This document shows positions 24,902-33,645 of a stretch of DNA of 64,000 nt, in pieces. The notes below the pieces were generated by a model that did no database searches, was not told the DNA's origin, and saw only the letters and a list, made by a program, of their open reading frames with translations. How positions within the stretch are numbered: position 1 is the stretch's first letter; every line of letters begins with the position of its first letter. A program made the position numbers and the translations under genes. Source of the stretch: Anaerolineales bacterium (GTDB lineage: Bacteria > Chloroflexota > Anaerolineae > Anaerolineales > UBA11579); the NCBI GenBank assembly GCA_026129335.1, contig JAHCIH010000004.1, forward strand, positions 62,001 to 126,000. The letters are read 5' to 3'.

Positions 24902-25939
24902 ATGCTGAGCAGCCGATCGAATCAGGCATTCACCAGATTTCTTACTTCGGTCGTTATTTCCTCGCGGTACATCCCGGTATGGATCGGGATGGTTTTGCTG
25001 CTCATCCTGGCTTATTTTGTCGCCCCCGGCACCTTATCCGCAGTTTCCTTCTCCGGCGTCCTCCCCCTCACTGCAATTCTCGCCATCGTAAGCCTCGGCC
25101 AAATGCTCGTCGTGATGACCGGCGGCATCGATTTGTCCATCCCCGGCACCATGACCCTGGCCGCATTTGTGACCGTGGGCGTGGCTGCCGGCTCCAATGA
25201 GAACATCCTGCCGGCGCTCGGCGTGGCTTTGGGCGTTTCGGCGCTGATCGGCCTGGTCAACGGCTTGCTGGTGGCGGTCATCCGCTTGAATGCTCTGATC
25301 ATCACGCTGGCCGTGGGCCAGTTGGTGCGCGGCATCTTGCTGCGCTACGCCACCACGGTGGCCAACGAAGCCTCGGTGCCCAGCGCACTCTCCGAATGGG
25401 CCATCCGCCAGAACTTTGGCGTTGGCTCCATCTTTTGGATCGGCCTCATCGTCATGGTTGTGTTCACCTTGCTGCTCGGCTACACCGGGATTGGCCGGCG
25501 CTTCAAGGCGGTGGGCGCCAACCCGGTGGCTGCGCGCATCGCCGGTTTGCGGGTGACCTCCTACGTGACCTTCGCTTATGTGGTCGCCGCCATGCTCTAC
25601 GGTTTGGCCGGCTTTTTGCTGGCCTCCTTCATTCGCAGCCCCACCCAGGGCCTGGGGCTGCCTTATCTGCTCGGCCCGATCGCCGCGGTGGTCATCGGCG
25701 GCGCCTCGCTCAGTGGCGGCCTGGCCAATGTGGCCTCCACCGCAGTGGCCGCCTTTTTCCTTACGGTACTCAGCCAGATGCTGCGCGTGTTGGGCTTCTC
25801 CACGGACCTGCAGTTCGTCGTTTTTGGGCTGGCCATCATCATCGGCATGGCAGTTTCCGGTGAACGCATTGTGGATATGGTCGAATTCTTCCAAAAACGT
25901 TTCGCCAAAACTTCAGAAAAAAGCAACCTAGCCGCATGA
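24902..25939 (+). CDS. ABC transporter permease (RbsC/BPD_transp_2 type)
   Basis: Integral membrane permease of 345 residues with about eight to ten helices. MTGGIDLSIPGTMTLAAFV and the later GANPVAARIAGLRV and IGGASLSGGLANV loop are the hallmark segments of ribose/nucleoside-type permeases. AAGGG precedes the ATG. It heads an operon that encodes binding protein, ATPase, a second permease fused to an amidohydrolase, bicupin and SDR. It would pair as a heterodimer with the fused permease. Confidence 0.92.
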   Translation: MLSSRSNQAFTRFLTSVVISSRYIPVWIGMVLLLILAYFVAPGTLSAVSFSGVLPLTAILAIVSLGQMLVVMTGGIDLSIPGTMTLAAFVTVGVAAGSNENILPALGVALGVSALIGLVNGLLVAVIRLNALIITLAVGQLVRGILLRYATTVANEASVPSALSEWAIRQNFGVGSIFWIGLIVMVVFTLLLGYTGIGRRFKAVGANPVAARIAGLRVTSYVTFAYVVAAMLYGLAGFLLASFIRSPTQGLGLPYLLGPIAAVVIGGASLSGGLANVASTAVAAFFLTVLSQMLRVLGFSTDLQFVVFGLAIIIGMAVSGERIVDMVEFFQKRFAKTSEKSNLAA

Positions 25940-25949
25940 AGGAGGTTAC

Positions 25950-25991
25950 ATGGGACAAACGGTCAACCAACACACGTTGCCGGCCGTCTAA
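25950..25991 (+). CDS. Possible 13-residue leader peptide
   Basis: ATG at 25950 is preceded by a perfect AAGGAGGT ribosome site at five bases and opens MGQTVNQHTLPAV followed by TAA. It lies between the permease stop and the binding-protein gene, which has its own AAGGAG site. It could be a translated mini-cistron that tunes expression of the abundant binding protein, or a decayed start. No homolog is recognised. Confidence 0.4.
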   Translation: MGQTVNQHTLPAV

Positions 25992-26022
25992 GTTCAAACT
26001 AGAGAAAAAGGAGAAATCGAAA

Positions 26023-27255
26023 ATGAAACTGGTACACAGCAAGAAAATCGCCATCATCGTTGCCATCTTTGCAATGGTGTTGGCTGCCTGCGCAGCTCCC
26101 ACTGCTCAGGCTCCCGCCGCCGGTGGCGACGGGGCAGCCGCTGGAGGTTCTGAGGAGAACTTCAACGCTGACCCCGCCGTCCTGATGAAGACCATGGGCG
26201 TTTCGGATGCCTCTGGAGTCGATGATGTCGTCTTGGCCGCCATGTATCGCGCCGGGCTCCCGGTCAGCGATGAAATGGCCGCCTTGGCGCTGCAGTGCTG
26301 GCGCGAGAAGGAATGCGACACCGGCACCGGTGGCCCCATCACCGTCGCCCTGGCCGATGGCTTTGGCGAGAACCTGTGGCGCGAAGTGACCCACATGGAA
26401 ATGGTGCTCCAGGCTCTCACCTATCCTGAGATCGGTCGCATCATCTACACCACCGCCATGTTCGACACCCAACAGGCCATTGCGGACATCCGCGGCCTCA
26501 TCGCTCAGGATGTGGACATCATCGTCGGTTTCCCGGATGCGGGTGACGCGCTGATCCCCGTGGTGCGTGAAGCCACCGAGGCCGGCGTTATCTACGTGAC
26601 CCACTCCTACGGTGTGCTCGGCGACGGCAGCGACTACTTTTCCTCCATCTCCGAAGACGTTTGTCTGTTGGGCCAGGAATTCGCTCGCATCCTGAACGAG
26701 GAAGTGGGTACCGGCAAGGTCGCCTTCCTGGGCGGCACCCCCGGCAACCCGCTGTCTGCTTACTGGCAGAGCTGTGAAGAACCCGCCTTGGGCTCCGGCA
26801 TCGAGCTGGTTGGTCGTGCGGACACCTTCTGGACTCGTGAAGGTTCCTTCGACGCCATGTCTGGCTTCCTCAGCGCCCACCCCGACCTGGCTGGCGTGAG
26901 CTACGAAGCGGCTGGCTCCTTCATGGGTGGCCTGAGCGCTTACGAAGCGGCCGGCCTGCCGGTCGACCTGGTGCTCACCCTGCGCACGGATGAAACCGTC
27001 CTGTTCTGCGAATGGGTCGATATGGGCCAGCCTGAGAACTTCAAGATTTACTTCGGCTCCGGCGGCAACTATCAGTCCCGCATCGCGCTGACGGCTGCGA
27101 TGATGCACCTGAACGGCTATGATGTGCCTTCGAGCATCGTTATCCCGCCGTACATGCAGGAAGTGAACCCCAGCCACTGCTACCGCGACCTGCCGGATGA
27201 TGCTTCCATCTCCTCGATGGTTCCGCATGATGTCGTGCGGGCGATGTACCCCTAA
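26023..27255 (+). CDS. ABC transporter substrate-binding lipoprotein
   Basis: A 410-residue periplasmic-binding-protein-fold protein. The signal peptide ends in a lipobox (VLAACAAP), so it should be lipid-anchored on the outer face. An Ala/Gly-rich linker precedes the binding domain, which starts near residue 105 (GPITVALADGFGENLWREV), and includes DVDIIVGFPDAGDALIP and KVAFLGGTPGNPLS. The type matches sugar and nucleoside ABC systems (Peripla_BP_4). AAGGAG lies nine bases before the ATG. The ligand is unknown; the linked amidohydrolases suggest a cyclic amide, purine, pyrimidine or triazine-like compound. Confidence 0.9.
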   Translation: MKLVHSKKIAIIVAIFAMVLAACAAPTAQAPAAGGDGAAAGGSEENFNADPAVLMKTMGVSDASGVDDVVLAAMYRAGLPVSDEMAALALQCWREKECDTGTGGPITVALADGFGENLWREVTHMEMVLQALTYPEIGRIIYTTAMFDTQQAIADIRGLIAQDVDIIVGFPDAGDALIPVVREATEAGVIYVTHSYGVLGDGSDYFSSISEDVCLLGQEFARILNEEVGTGKVAFLGGTPGNPLSAYWQSCEEPALGSGIELVGRADTFWTREGSFDAMSGFLSAHPDLAGVSYEAAGSFMGGLSAYEAAGLPVDLVLTLRTDETVLFCEWVDMGQPENFKIYFGSGGNYQSRIALTAAMMHLNGYDVPSSIVIPPYMQEVNPSHCYRDLPDDASISSMVPHDVVRAMYP

Positions 27256-27289
27256 TCTGAGATCCTAAGCAAGAGGGAACTCTAGGTTA

Positions 27290-28855
27290 GTGGCAAAGAA
27301 GAATCAGAACCCCAGCAGCGAGAGCCTTGCGCTCTCGCTGCTGGGGGTTTCCAAACGATACGGCACCGTCCAGGCTCTGCAGGATGTGAGCCTGGAATGC
27401 CGCCCCGGCGAGATCCATGCCGTGGTCGGCGAAAACGGTTCCGGCAAGTCCACGCTGCTGGGCATTGCCAGCGGCTTCGTGGAGCCGGACGAAGGCACGG
27501 TGCACATCATGGGCAAGCCGCTGGAGACGGACTCGCCGGCCAGGGCGCGCGAGTTGGGCCTGGGCATGGCCTACCAGGAGATCTCCCAAGTGGCCATGAT
27601 GACCGTGGCCGAGAATCTGTACTTATCCGCAGCAAAGAAATATCGCCCCACCTACTGGAAGCTGAAAGACTGGGCCATCCAGATCCTCGCCCGTTTCGAA
27701 CTGGATGACCTTTTCGCCGAGGCCCCAGTGTGGAGCCTGGCGTTGGCCGAAAGGCAATTGCTGGAAGTGGCCAAAGCGCTGCTTTCCGACCCCAAGGTCT
27801 TATTGTTGGATGAACCCACCACGGCGATGGGCCCGGCCGAAGTGGAGTGGCTGCACCGCACCATCAAAGAGCATGCCCAGCGCGGCGTGGCCGTGGTGTA
27901 TGTCAGCCACCGCCTGCCCGAAGTACTCGATGTGGCCGACCGCCTTACCGTGCTGCGCGACGGCAAGAGCCAGGGCACCTACGATGCCCGCAAGGTCAGC
28001 GAATCCGAGCTGGTGGAATTGATGATCGGCCGCCCGCTGGAATCGGCCTTCCCGCCGCGCATCGAAATCAGTGAAGAGACCGAGGTCGTGCTCTCGGTGG
28101 CCGATTTGCACGGCGAATTCTTTGGCCCGGTCACCTTCGAAGCCCGCAAGGGCGAGATCATCGGCGTGGCCGGTGTGGAGGGCAACGGGCAGGGCGACCT
28201 GTTCTGGACGCTTTCCGGCACGATCCCGCCCAAGGGCGGCATCGTGCAGGTGGATGAGAAGCATGTCAACCTTACATCGCCCACCGGCGCGTTGCGCTCC
28301 GGCATCATGCTGCTCGCCGGAGACCGCAAGCGCGACGCCCTCTTTTTGGTGCTCGGCGTGACCAACAACGCCTCGGTGCAGGTACTCAACAAGTTCAGCC
28401 GCGCCGGTTGGCTGGTCCCCAGCCTGGAGCGCAAATCGGTGGCCAAAATGGCCGAGCAGCTCAAACTGCGCACGCCCTCGCTGGAGCAGCCGGTCAGCTT
28501 CCTCTCCGGCGGCAACCAGCAAAAAGTGGTCATGGCCCGCCCGTTCCTGCTGGAGACGGTGCGCGTGATTTTGGCCGACGAGCCCACCCAGGGCGTGGAT
28601 GTGGCCTCCCGCTTCGACATCTACGAAGCGCTGCACACCAAGGCCAAGCAGGGCGCCGCGGTGATCGTCAAATCCAGCGATCCCATCGAACTCTCCAGCC
28701 TGTGCAACCGCGTCTTCGTCATCTCCCGCGGCCAGATCGTGCACGACATTCCGCAGGAACACCTCAGCGAGCGCACCATCATCGAGGCGATGGTGGGCGG
28801 CGCCAAGCTGGGCAATGTGGAAGAGCAGTTTACGGTACACGAAAGAGAGGACTAG
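27290..28855 (+). CDS. ABC transporter ATPase, double-domain sugar/nucleoside type
   Basis: A 521-residue ATPase with two ABC domains in one chain, as in RbsA and NupO. The N-terminal domain has Walker A GENGSGKST (about 47-55), a degenerate signature LALAERQ and Walker B VLLLDEPT. The C-terminal domain lacks a Walker A Lys (GVEGNGQGDLFW) but keeps LSGGNQQKV and ILADEPTQGVDVASR; this asymmetry is normal for the family. The start is a GTG at 27290. Its stop touches the next gene's GTG, so the ATPase and fused permease are translated together. Confidence 0.92.
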   Translation: MAKKNQNPSSESLALSLLGVSKRYGTVQALQDVSLECRPGEIHAVVGENGSGKSTLLGIASGFVEPDEGTVHIMGKPLETDSPARARELGLGMAYQEISQVAMMTVAENLYLSAAKKYRPTYWKLKDWAIQILARFELDDLFAEAPVWSLALAERQLLEVAKALLSDPKVLLLDEPTTAMGPAEVEWLHRTIKEHAQRGVAVVYVSHRLPEVLDVADRLTVLRDGKSQGTYDARKVSESELVELMIGRPLESAFPPRIEISEETEVVLSVADLHGEFFGPVTFEARKGEIIGVAGVEGNGQGDLFWTLSGTIPPKGGIVQVDEKHVNLTSPTGALRSGIMLLAGDRKRDALFLVLGVTNNASVQVLNKFSRAGWLVPSLERKSVAKMAEQLKLRTPSLEQPVSFLSGGNQQKVVMARPFLLETVRVILADEPTQGVDVASRFDIYEALHTKAKQGAAVIVKSSDPIELSSLCNRVFVISRGQIVHDIPQEHLSERTIIEAMVGGAKLGNVEEQFTVHERED

Positions 28856-31312
28856 GTGAACCGGAACAAGGAACGCCTGAAGAAAGCCGCCATCCGCATC
28901 CGGGAGTGGTACCCCCTGATGCTGATGATCCTGCTGATCTACGGCTTGGGCGCCTATTCCGGCTCCAGGTCCAATGCGTTCCTCTCTGAGTACAACCTGA
29001 ACAGCCTTTTGCAGGCAACGCTGCCGTTGGCCATCGTCGCCATGGCTCAGGTCAACGCCATGCTGGTGGGCTACCTGGATATTTCGGTCGGCGCCATTAT
29101 GGCTTTCTGCATCGTGGTGCTCTCTTTCATTGCCACCAACAATGCCTCTCCGGAGACGGTGATGCTCGCCTTCGTGCTGGTGCTGGTCATCGGCGGCGGC
29201 ATCGGCCTGTTCAATGCTTTCCTGGTGCGCGGCGTCAAGCTACCGCCGATCATTGCCACCCTGGCCACGCTGAGCATCCTGGAGGGCGTCTCGCTGGTGC
29301 TGCGGCCGGTGGCCGGCGGCCAGATCAATTTCGAGGCGCTGAGCATCTTCAAAGCCAAAGTGGGCTGGGTACCGGTGGCCTTCATCGTCACCCTGGTGGT
29401 GGCCATCCTTTGGGATATCTGGCTGCGCCGCTCCTCCGGCGGCCTGCGCCTGCGGGCCACCGGCCGCGACGTGCGCGCCGCCCGCCGCCTGGGCATCCGC
29501 ACCAAATGGATCCAGGTGCGCGCCCTGATCCTCTCCGGCCTGCTGGCCGCGGTGGCCTCGTATTTCCTGGCGGTGCAGGTGGGCGTGGGCGACCCGCGCG
29601 CCGGCACCAACTTTGCGCTGATCAGCATCGCTGCCGCCGCCTTGGGCGGCACCAGCCTGATGGGTGGCCTGGGCCACTTCACCGGCGCGCTGGCGGTGAG
29701 CCTGTTCCTCTCGTTGATCAGCAACATGTTCTCGCTGCGCATCATCACCGCCACCTGGATCAACGACCCGATCGTGATGGGCGCACTGACCATCTTCGGT
29801 CTGGTGCTCTACCAGGTGGAAGATCTGCGCCTGCTGATCAAAGAGAACTGGAAGAAGCTGCGCCGTGTGTTCACCGCCACCCGCGAGCGGCGTAAGGATT
29901 ACGCCGTGGCCAACGTGTTCCTGAATGGCCATAGTGGCAACGGGGCGATTGCGCCGGTGCCGGAAGACCAGCGTTTGCTGCTCAAGGGCGGCACCGTGCT
30001 CACCCTGGACGCGAAGATCGGCGATTTCAAGAAGGGCGATATCCTCATCGAGGGCAAGAAGATCGTCAAAGTGGCGGCCAACATCACCTCTGAAGGCGCC
30101 CAGGTGATCGACGCCAGCAACACCATCGTCATGCCCGGCTTTGTGGACACCCACCGCCACATTTGGGAAGGCTTGCTGCGCAACATCGGCACCGATGTGC
30201 CGCTGGAGGGCAACAATAGCTACATCCGCTTTGTGCTCGGCCGGCTGGGGCGCGCCTATCGCCCGCAGGATGTGTATGCCGGCAACATCGTCAGCGCTTT
30301 CGGAGCCATCGACGCTGGCATTACCACGCTGCTGGATTGGTCGCACATCCAGGCTTCGCCGGAGCACACCGATGCGGTGATCCAGGCCCTCAAAGACTCC
30401 AACATGCGCGTCGTGTTTGCTTATGGCTTCCCCTGGTGGGGCAAGTATGAACCCAAGCAACCCGGCTGGTTCGTGCGTGCCGCGCGCATGCACTTCACCA
30501 GCAAAGACCAGCTGCTCACCTACGCATTGGCCGCTGCGGGTCCGGAGTTCACCGATTTCGAGGTCACCCGTGCGCATTGGAACATGGCCCGCTCGGTGGA
30601 TGCGCGTATCACCGCCCACGTAGGCGTGGGCACCTTCGGCAAGCGCCGCAAGGTGGAGGAGTTCGGCCGCAAAGGTCCGGACTTGATGGGCTCGGACACC
30701 ACTTACATTCACTGCACTACGTTGAATGACACCGAGATCCAGATGATTGTCGACTCGGGCGGCACCGTGTCGCTGGCCGCCCCGGTGGAAATGATGATGG
30801 GCCACGGCATGCCGCCGACTCAGAAGTTCCTCGACCGCGGCCTCAAGCCCAGCCTGAGCGTGGACGTGGAGACCAACGTGCCCGGCGACATGTTCACCCA
30901 GATGCGCTCGGTGATCACCCTGCAGCACTCGCTGATCCACGAACGCCGGCTGGCTGGCGAGAGCAAGCCGCCGCCGCTGATCTCCGACAAAGAGGTAATC
31001 GAATACGCCACCATCGAAGGCGCCCGCGCCAATGGCCTGGACCACAAGGTGGGCACACTGACGCCGGGCAAAGAGGCCGACATCATCATGCTGCGCACCG
31101 ACCGCGTCAACGTCACCCCGGTCAACGACCCCTACGGCGCGGTGGTTTGGGGTATGGACACCAGCAATATAGATACGGTGATCGTGGCCGGCAAGGTGCT
31201 CAAACAGGGCGGCCATCTGGTCAATGTCGACCTGAACGCGGTGCGCAATATGGTCTACGATGCGCGTGACCATGTGATTAAGAAGGCGCGCTTCAGGCTG
31301 CCTACTTTCTAA
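28856..31312 (+). CDS. ABC permease fused to a cytosolic amidohydrolase
   Basis: An 818-residue protein. Residues 1 to about 335 are a complete RbsC-type permease (YLDISVGAIMAFCIVVLSFI, LGGTSLMGGLGHF). A charged linker (about 336-380, including KENWKKLRRVFTATRERRK) follows, then a full TRZ/ATZ-type amidohydrolase (about 381-818) with metal ligands H433 and H435 (DTHRHIW), H588 (TAHVGVG), H619 (YIHCTT) and D670 (SVDVET). No internal stop or ribosome site separates the two parts. The GTG start directly follows the ATPase stop. The permease C-terminus should be cytoplasmic, putting the enzyme at the pore exit. A lost stop codon is the main alternative. Confidence 0.88.
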   Translation: MNRNKERLKKAAIRIREWYPLMLMILLIYGLGAYSGSRSNAFLSEYNLNSLLQATLPLAIVAMAQVNAMLVGYLDISVGAIMAFCIVVLSFIATNNASPETVMLAFVLVLVIGGGIGLFNAFLVRGVKLPPIIATLATLSILEGVSLVLRPVAGGQINFEALSIFKAKVGWVPVAFIVTLVVAILWDIWLRRSSGGLRLRATGRDVRAARRLGIRTKWIQVRALILSGLLAAVASYFLAVQVGVGDPRAGTNFALISIAAAALGGTSLMGGLGHFTGALAVSLFLSLISNMFSLRIITATWINDPIVMGALTIFGLVLYQVEDLRLLIKENWKKLRRVFTATRERRKDYAVANVFLNGHSGNGAIAPVPEDQRLLLKGGTVLTLDAKIGDFKKGDILIEGKKIVKVAANITSEGAQVIDASNTIVMPGFVDTHRHIWEGLLRNIGTDVPLEGNNSYIRFVLGRLGRAYRPQDVYAGNIVSAFGAIDAGITTLLDWSHIQASPEHTDAVIQALKDSNMRVVFAYGFPWWGKYEPKQPGWFVRAARMHFTSKDQLLTYALAAAGPEFTDFEVTRAHWNMARSVDARITAHVGVGTFGKRRKVEEFGRKGPDLMGSDTTYIHCTTLNDTEIQMIVDSGGTVSLAAPVEMMMGHGMPPTQKFLDRGLKPSLSVDVETNVPGDMFTQMRSVITLQHSLIHERRLAGESKPPPLISDKEVIEYATIEGARANGLDHKVGTLTPGKEADIIMLRTDRVNVTPVNDPYGAVVWGMDTSNIDTVIVAGKVLKQGGHLVNVDLNAVRNMVYDARDHVIKKARFRLPTF

Positions 31313-31321
31313 GGAGACAAG

Positions 31322-32227
31322 ATGCAAACGAGGTTTTTGGTTCGCACCGCCGAACAGGCAGAGTTTGTGGTGCCCGAGCCGTTCAAGGGCATCAGCAAAG
31401 GCTTTCGGCGTTGGTCCATCGTCAACGGCGAGACCGGCTCTGTGCACCAGGAATTCAACATCTGCGAGCTGGACCCGGGCGGTTCAATCGACACTCACCT
31501 GCACTCCTTCGAAGAGAGCGTCTACGTACTGGAAGGCGAGTTGGTCTGCGAGACCGGCGACGGCGCTTTTGCGCTGACCCCCGGTGACTACGGCATCATC
31601 CATGTGGCCGCCGCGCACGGCTACAAGAACCGCGGCAAAGACAAGGTGCGCTGGGTCGAGATGCTCGCCCCGCAGCCGCGGCTGTGGAAAGAGGGCGATA
31701 CCTACGCGGTGCAGCCGCAGATCAAGCACACCGGCGAGCCGATCAAGGTGGACCCGCGCGACCCGCGCACCCGCTTCTTCGGTAACATCACCGCACAGCA
31801 TATGGACCCGACCAAGCAGTCCCAGGAGCTGCTCGCCGTCTCCGGCAGCATGCGCACCGCGCTGCTGGTCTACACCGGCATCACGGTCAAGATGATGGTG
31901 GACAGCGACCTGGGCGCTTATTTGCACACCATGTTCATGGTCAAATACATCCCCGGCGGCGGGGCCGGCAGCCACGACCATCCCTTCGAGGAAACCTACA
32001 TGATCATGGATGGTGAGGTGGAGGCCTGGTTCGACAACAACACCTTTACCCTGCGGCCCGGTGATGTGGCCTGGGCCGGGGTGGGCTGCGTGCATGGCTT
32101 CAAGAACAAGACCGAGGCCACCGTGCAGTGGTTGGAGACCTCCGCACCGCAGTCGCCCTCGCGCTATGCCTATCGTTTCGGGCGCGACTGGGATTATTTC
32201 GAGAACAAGCTCAAGGAGACTGGCTGA
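31322..32227 (+). CDS. Bicupin protein, locus 2
   Basis: A 301-residue protein with two cupin domains. The first has DTHLHSFEESVYVLEGELV and LTPGDYGIIHVAAAHGYK; the second GSHDHPFEETYMIMDGEVEA and LRPGDVAWAGVGCVHGFK. Each domain keeps the two His and one Glu of a metal site. It is clearly related to the bicupin at 14543-15400 (shared H-x-FEE-x-x-Y pattern), linking the two catabolic loci. Ureidoglycine aminohydrolase-like or isomerase activity is possible. It follows the fusion gene by nine bases with AAGGAG upstream. Confidence 0.85.
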   Translation: MQTRFLVRTAEQAEFVVPEPFKGISKGFRRWSIVNGETGSVHQEFNICELDPGGSIDTHLHSFEESVYVLEGELVCETGDGAFALTPGDYGIIHVAAAHGYKNRGKDKVRWVEMLAPQPRLWKEGDTYAVQPQIKHTGEPIKVDPRDPRTRFFGNITAQHMDPTKQSQELLAVSGSMRTALLVYTGITVKMMVDSDLGAYLHTMFMVKYIPGGGAGSHDHPFEETYMIMDGEVEAWFDNNTFTLRPGDVAWAGVGCVHGFKNKTEATVQWLETSAPQSPSRYAYRFGRDWDYFENKLKETG

Positions 32228-32925
32228 TGGCTGGCAAAGGCACTGTGGTTGTAGTGGGGGGCACGTCGGAACTGGGCAAGGCGGTGGCCGTGCACTATGC
32301 GCAGCAAGGCCACCCCGTGGTGATCACCGGTCGTGAGCCGGGCCGCGCTCAGCAAACCGCCGCCGAGATCGGCAACGGCGCGGTCGGGCTGAACTTCGAC
32401 CTGAGCAAGCCCAAAGAGATCGCCACCGCCCTGAAAGACGTCAAAGATGTGCTTTATCTTGTGCTGGTCTCCGTTTCTCGCGACGAGAACAGCATCAAAG
32501 AATACGACATCGACCAGGCCATCGAGCTGGTGACGCTCAAGCTGGTCGGCTACCCCGAGGTGGCCCACGCCCTCCTGCCGCAGATGCGCCCCGAGGGCGC
32601 CATCCTAATGTACGGAGGCATGGCCAAAGAACGGCCGTACCCCGGCTCCACCACGGTGACCAGCATCAACGGCGGCGTGGCCACCCTGGTCACCACCATG
32701 GCGGTGGAGCTGGCCCCGCTGCGGATCAACGCCATCCACCCCGGCGTGGTCGGCGAGACGCCGTATTGGGCCGACAAGCCGCCGGCGGTGCTGGAGGCGC
32801 TGGCCTCGCGCACGCTGACCCGCAAACTGGTCACCATCGCCGATGTGACCCACGCCGCCATCTTCCTGCTGGAGAACCAGGGCGTCAACGGCGTCAACCT
32901 GCACGTGGACAGCGGTTGGTTTTAG
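32227..32925 (+). CDS. SDR-fold protein lacking the catalytic Tyr-Lys
   Basis: A 232-residue Rossmann protein whose ATG overlaps the bicupin stop. The cofactor motif is VVVGGTSELGKAVAVHY, and the C-terminal NAIHPGVVGETPYW and GVNGVNLHVDSGWF match short-chain dehydrogenases. The expected YxxxK is missing: the helix reads TSINGGVATLVTTMAVELA. It may have a different chemistry or a non-redox role. A terminator hairpin follows, so it is the last gene of the operon from 24902. Confidence 0.82.
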   Translation: MAGKGTVVVVGGTSELGKAVAVHYAQQGHPVVITGREPGRAQQTAAEIGNGAVGLNFDLSKPKEIATALKDVKDVLYLVLVSVSRDENSIKEYDIDQAIELVTLKLVGYPEVAHALLPQMRPEGAILMYGGMAKERPYPGSTTVTSINGGVATLVTTMAVELAPLRINAIHPGVVGETPYWADKPPAVLEALASRTLTRKLVTIADVTHAAIFLLENQGVNGVNLHVDSGWF

Positions 32926-32968
32926 GTCGTTTAACCACAAAGGCACAAAGAGCATAAAGAAAATACTT

Positions 32969-32998
32969 CAGCGCCGGGCAATGACCGGCGCTGCTTTT
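32969..32998 (+). terminator. Terminator of the ABC-amidohydrolase operon
   Basis: CAGCGCCGG (32969-32977) pairs with CCGGCGCTG (32985-32993) around a seven-base loop and is followed by CTTTT. The T-run merges with the operator of the toxin-antitoxin pair. Confidence 0.75.
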
Positions 32999-33016
32999 GT
33001 ACATAATAATGTACAA
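32997..33016. promoter_or_regulatory. Operator palindrome of the toxin-antitoxin pair
   Basis: TTGTACAT and ATGTACAA, perfectly inverted around AATA, end eight bases before the antitoxin ATG. Palindromes with a GTAC core are typical autoregulatory sites of Phd-type antitoxins. The right half overlaps TACAAT (33012-33017), a possible -10. Confidence 0.65.
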
Positions 33017-33023
33017 TACGCCT

Positions 33024-33287
33024 ATGAGCGAGAAAGAAACCTCCATCACTCAACTGCGTGAGAACCTGGCCAAATACTTGGATGAAACGCGCCGGGGCCC
33101 GGTGCGCATCATGCGGCACAGCGAAACGGCTGCTTACCTGGTTTCTGCAGCAGAGTTTGAAGGACTGGTCGAGAAGCTCGAAGATCTCCTGGATATCGTA
33201 GAGGCCACCCAGGCGCTCAAAGAGTTTGCAGAAAACCCTGATTTGGCTGTGGATGCGGAAGAAGTTTATAAGAAGTTGGGTCTTTAG
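33024..33287 (+). CDS. Type II antitoxin, Phd/YefM family
   Basis: An 87-residue antitoxin starting MSEKETSITQLRENL. The N-terminal Phd fold shows ITQLRENLAKYLDETRRGPVRI and SETAAYLVSAAEFEGLVEKL; the C-terminal tail (EVYKKLGL end) should bind the toxin. Upstream in-frame codons overlap the operator. It precedes a RelE/ParE-type toxin by 14 bases, the usual antitoxin-first order. Confidence 0.85.
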   Translation: MSEKETSITQLRENLAKYLDETRRGPVRIMRHSETAAYLVSAAEFEGLVEKLEDLLDIVEATQALKEFAENPDLAVDAEEVYKKLGL

Positions 33288-33301
33288 CCGGGAAGTTATT
33301 T

Positions 33302-33595
33302 TTGTACAAAATAATTTTTCTCCAAAAAGCAGAAAAGTTATTAAGCAGATATCCAAAGAAAGATCAAATTCGCCTAATAGAAGCTATTCGCGGCTTGGCA
33401 ACAGAGCCTCGTCCGGCCGGCAGTGTTCATCTCAGAGAAGTGTTGTATCGGATACGAGTGGGGGATTACCGCGTCCTGTATGCAGTCTTTGACCAGCAAT
33501 TGATTGTGGTTGTTGTTAAGACGACCCGTAGAAATGAGCGCACCTACGCGGAAATCCAATCGCTGATCGAGCGTGCTAAAAAATTCCTGGATTGA
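33302..33595 (+). CDS. Type II toxin, RelE/ParE superfamily
   Basis: A 97-residue basic protein. It probably starts at a TTG (33302) with GGGAAG six bases upstream, since no ATG or GTG fits. KIIFLQKAEKLLSRYPKKDQ and VLYRIRVGDYRVLYAVF are characteristic of RelE-type toxins, which cleave ribosome-bound mRNA or, as ParE, poison gyrase. VVKTTRRNERTYA supplies the C-terminal basic residues. The gene lacks its own promoter. Confidence 0.85.
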   Translation: MYKIIFLQKAEKLLSRYPKKDQIRLIEAIRGLATEPRPAGSVHLREVLYRIRVGDYRVLYAVFDQQLIVVVVKTTRRNERTYAEIQSLIERAKKFLD

Positions 33596-33614
33596 ATCCC
33601 CAATCTCCAATCTC

Positions 33615-33645
33615 AAAAAGAGCTCGGCATTGCCGAGCTCTTTTT
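33615..33645. terminator. Bidirectional terminator between toxin and gltX
   Basis: AAAAAGAGCTCGGC (33615-33628) pairs perfectly with 33632-33645 around an ATT loop; A- and T-runs on both sides serve the convergent toxin and gltX transcripts. The stem touches the gltX stop codon. Confidence 0.88.

Noticed and set aside
29240..31447. 735-codon open frame on the minus strand
   Set aside because: It lies antisense to the permease-amidohydrolase fusion, has no family motifs and shows the His/Gly/Ala-rich bias of a GC-rich shadow frame.
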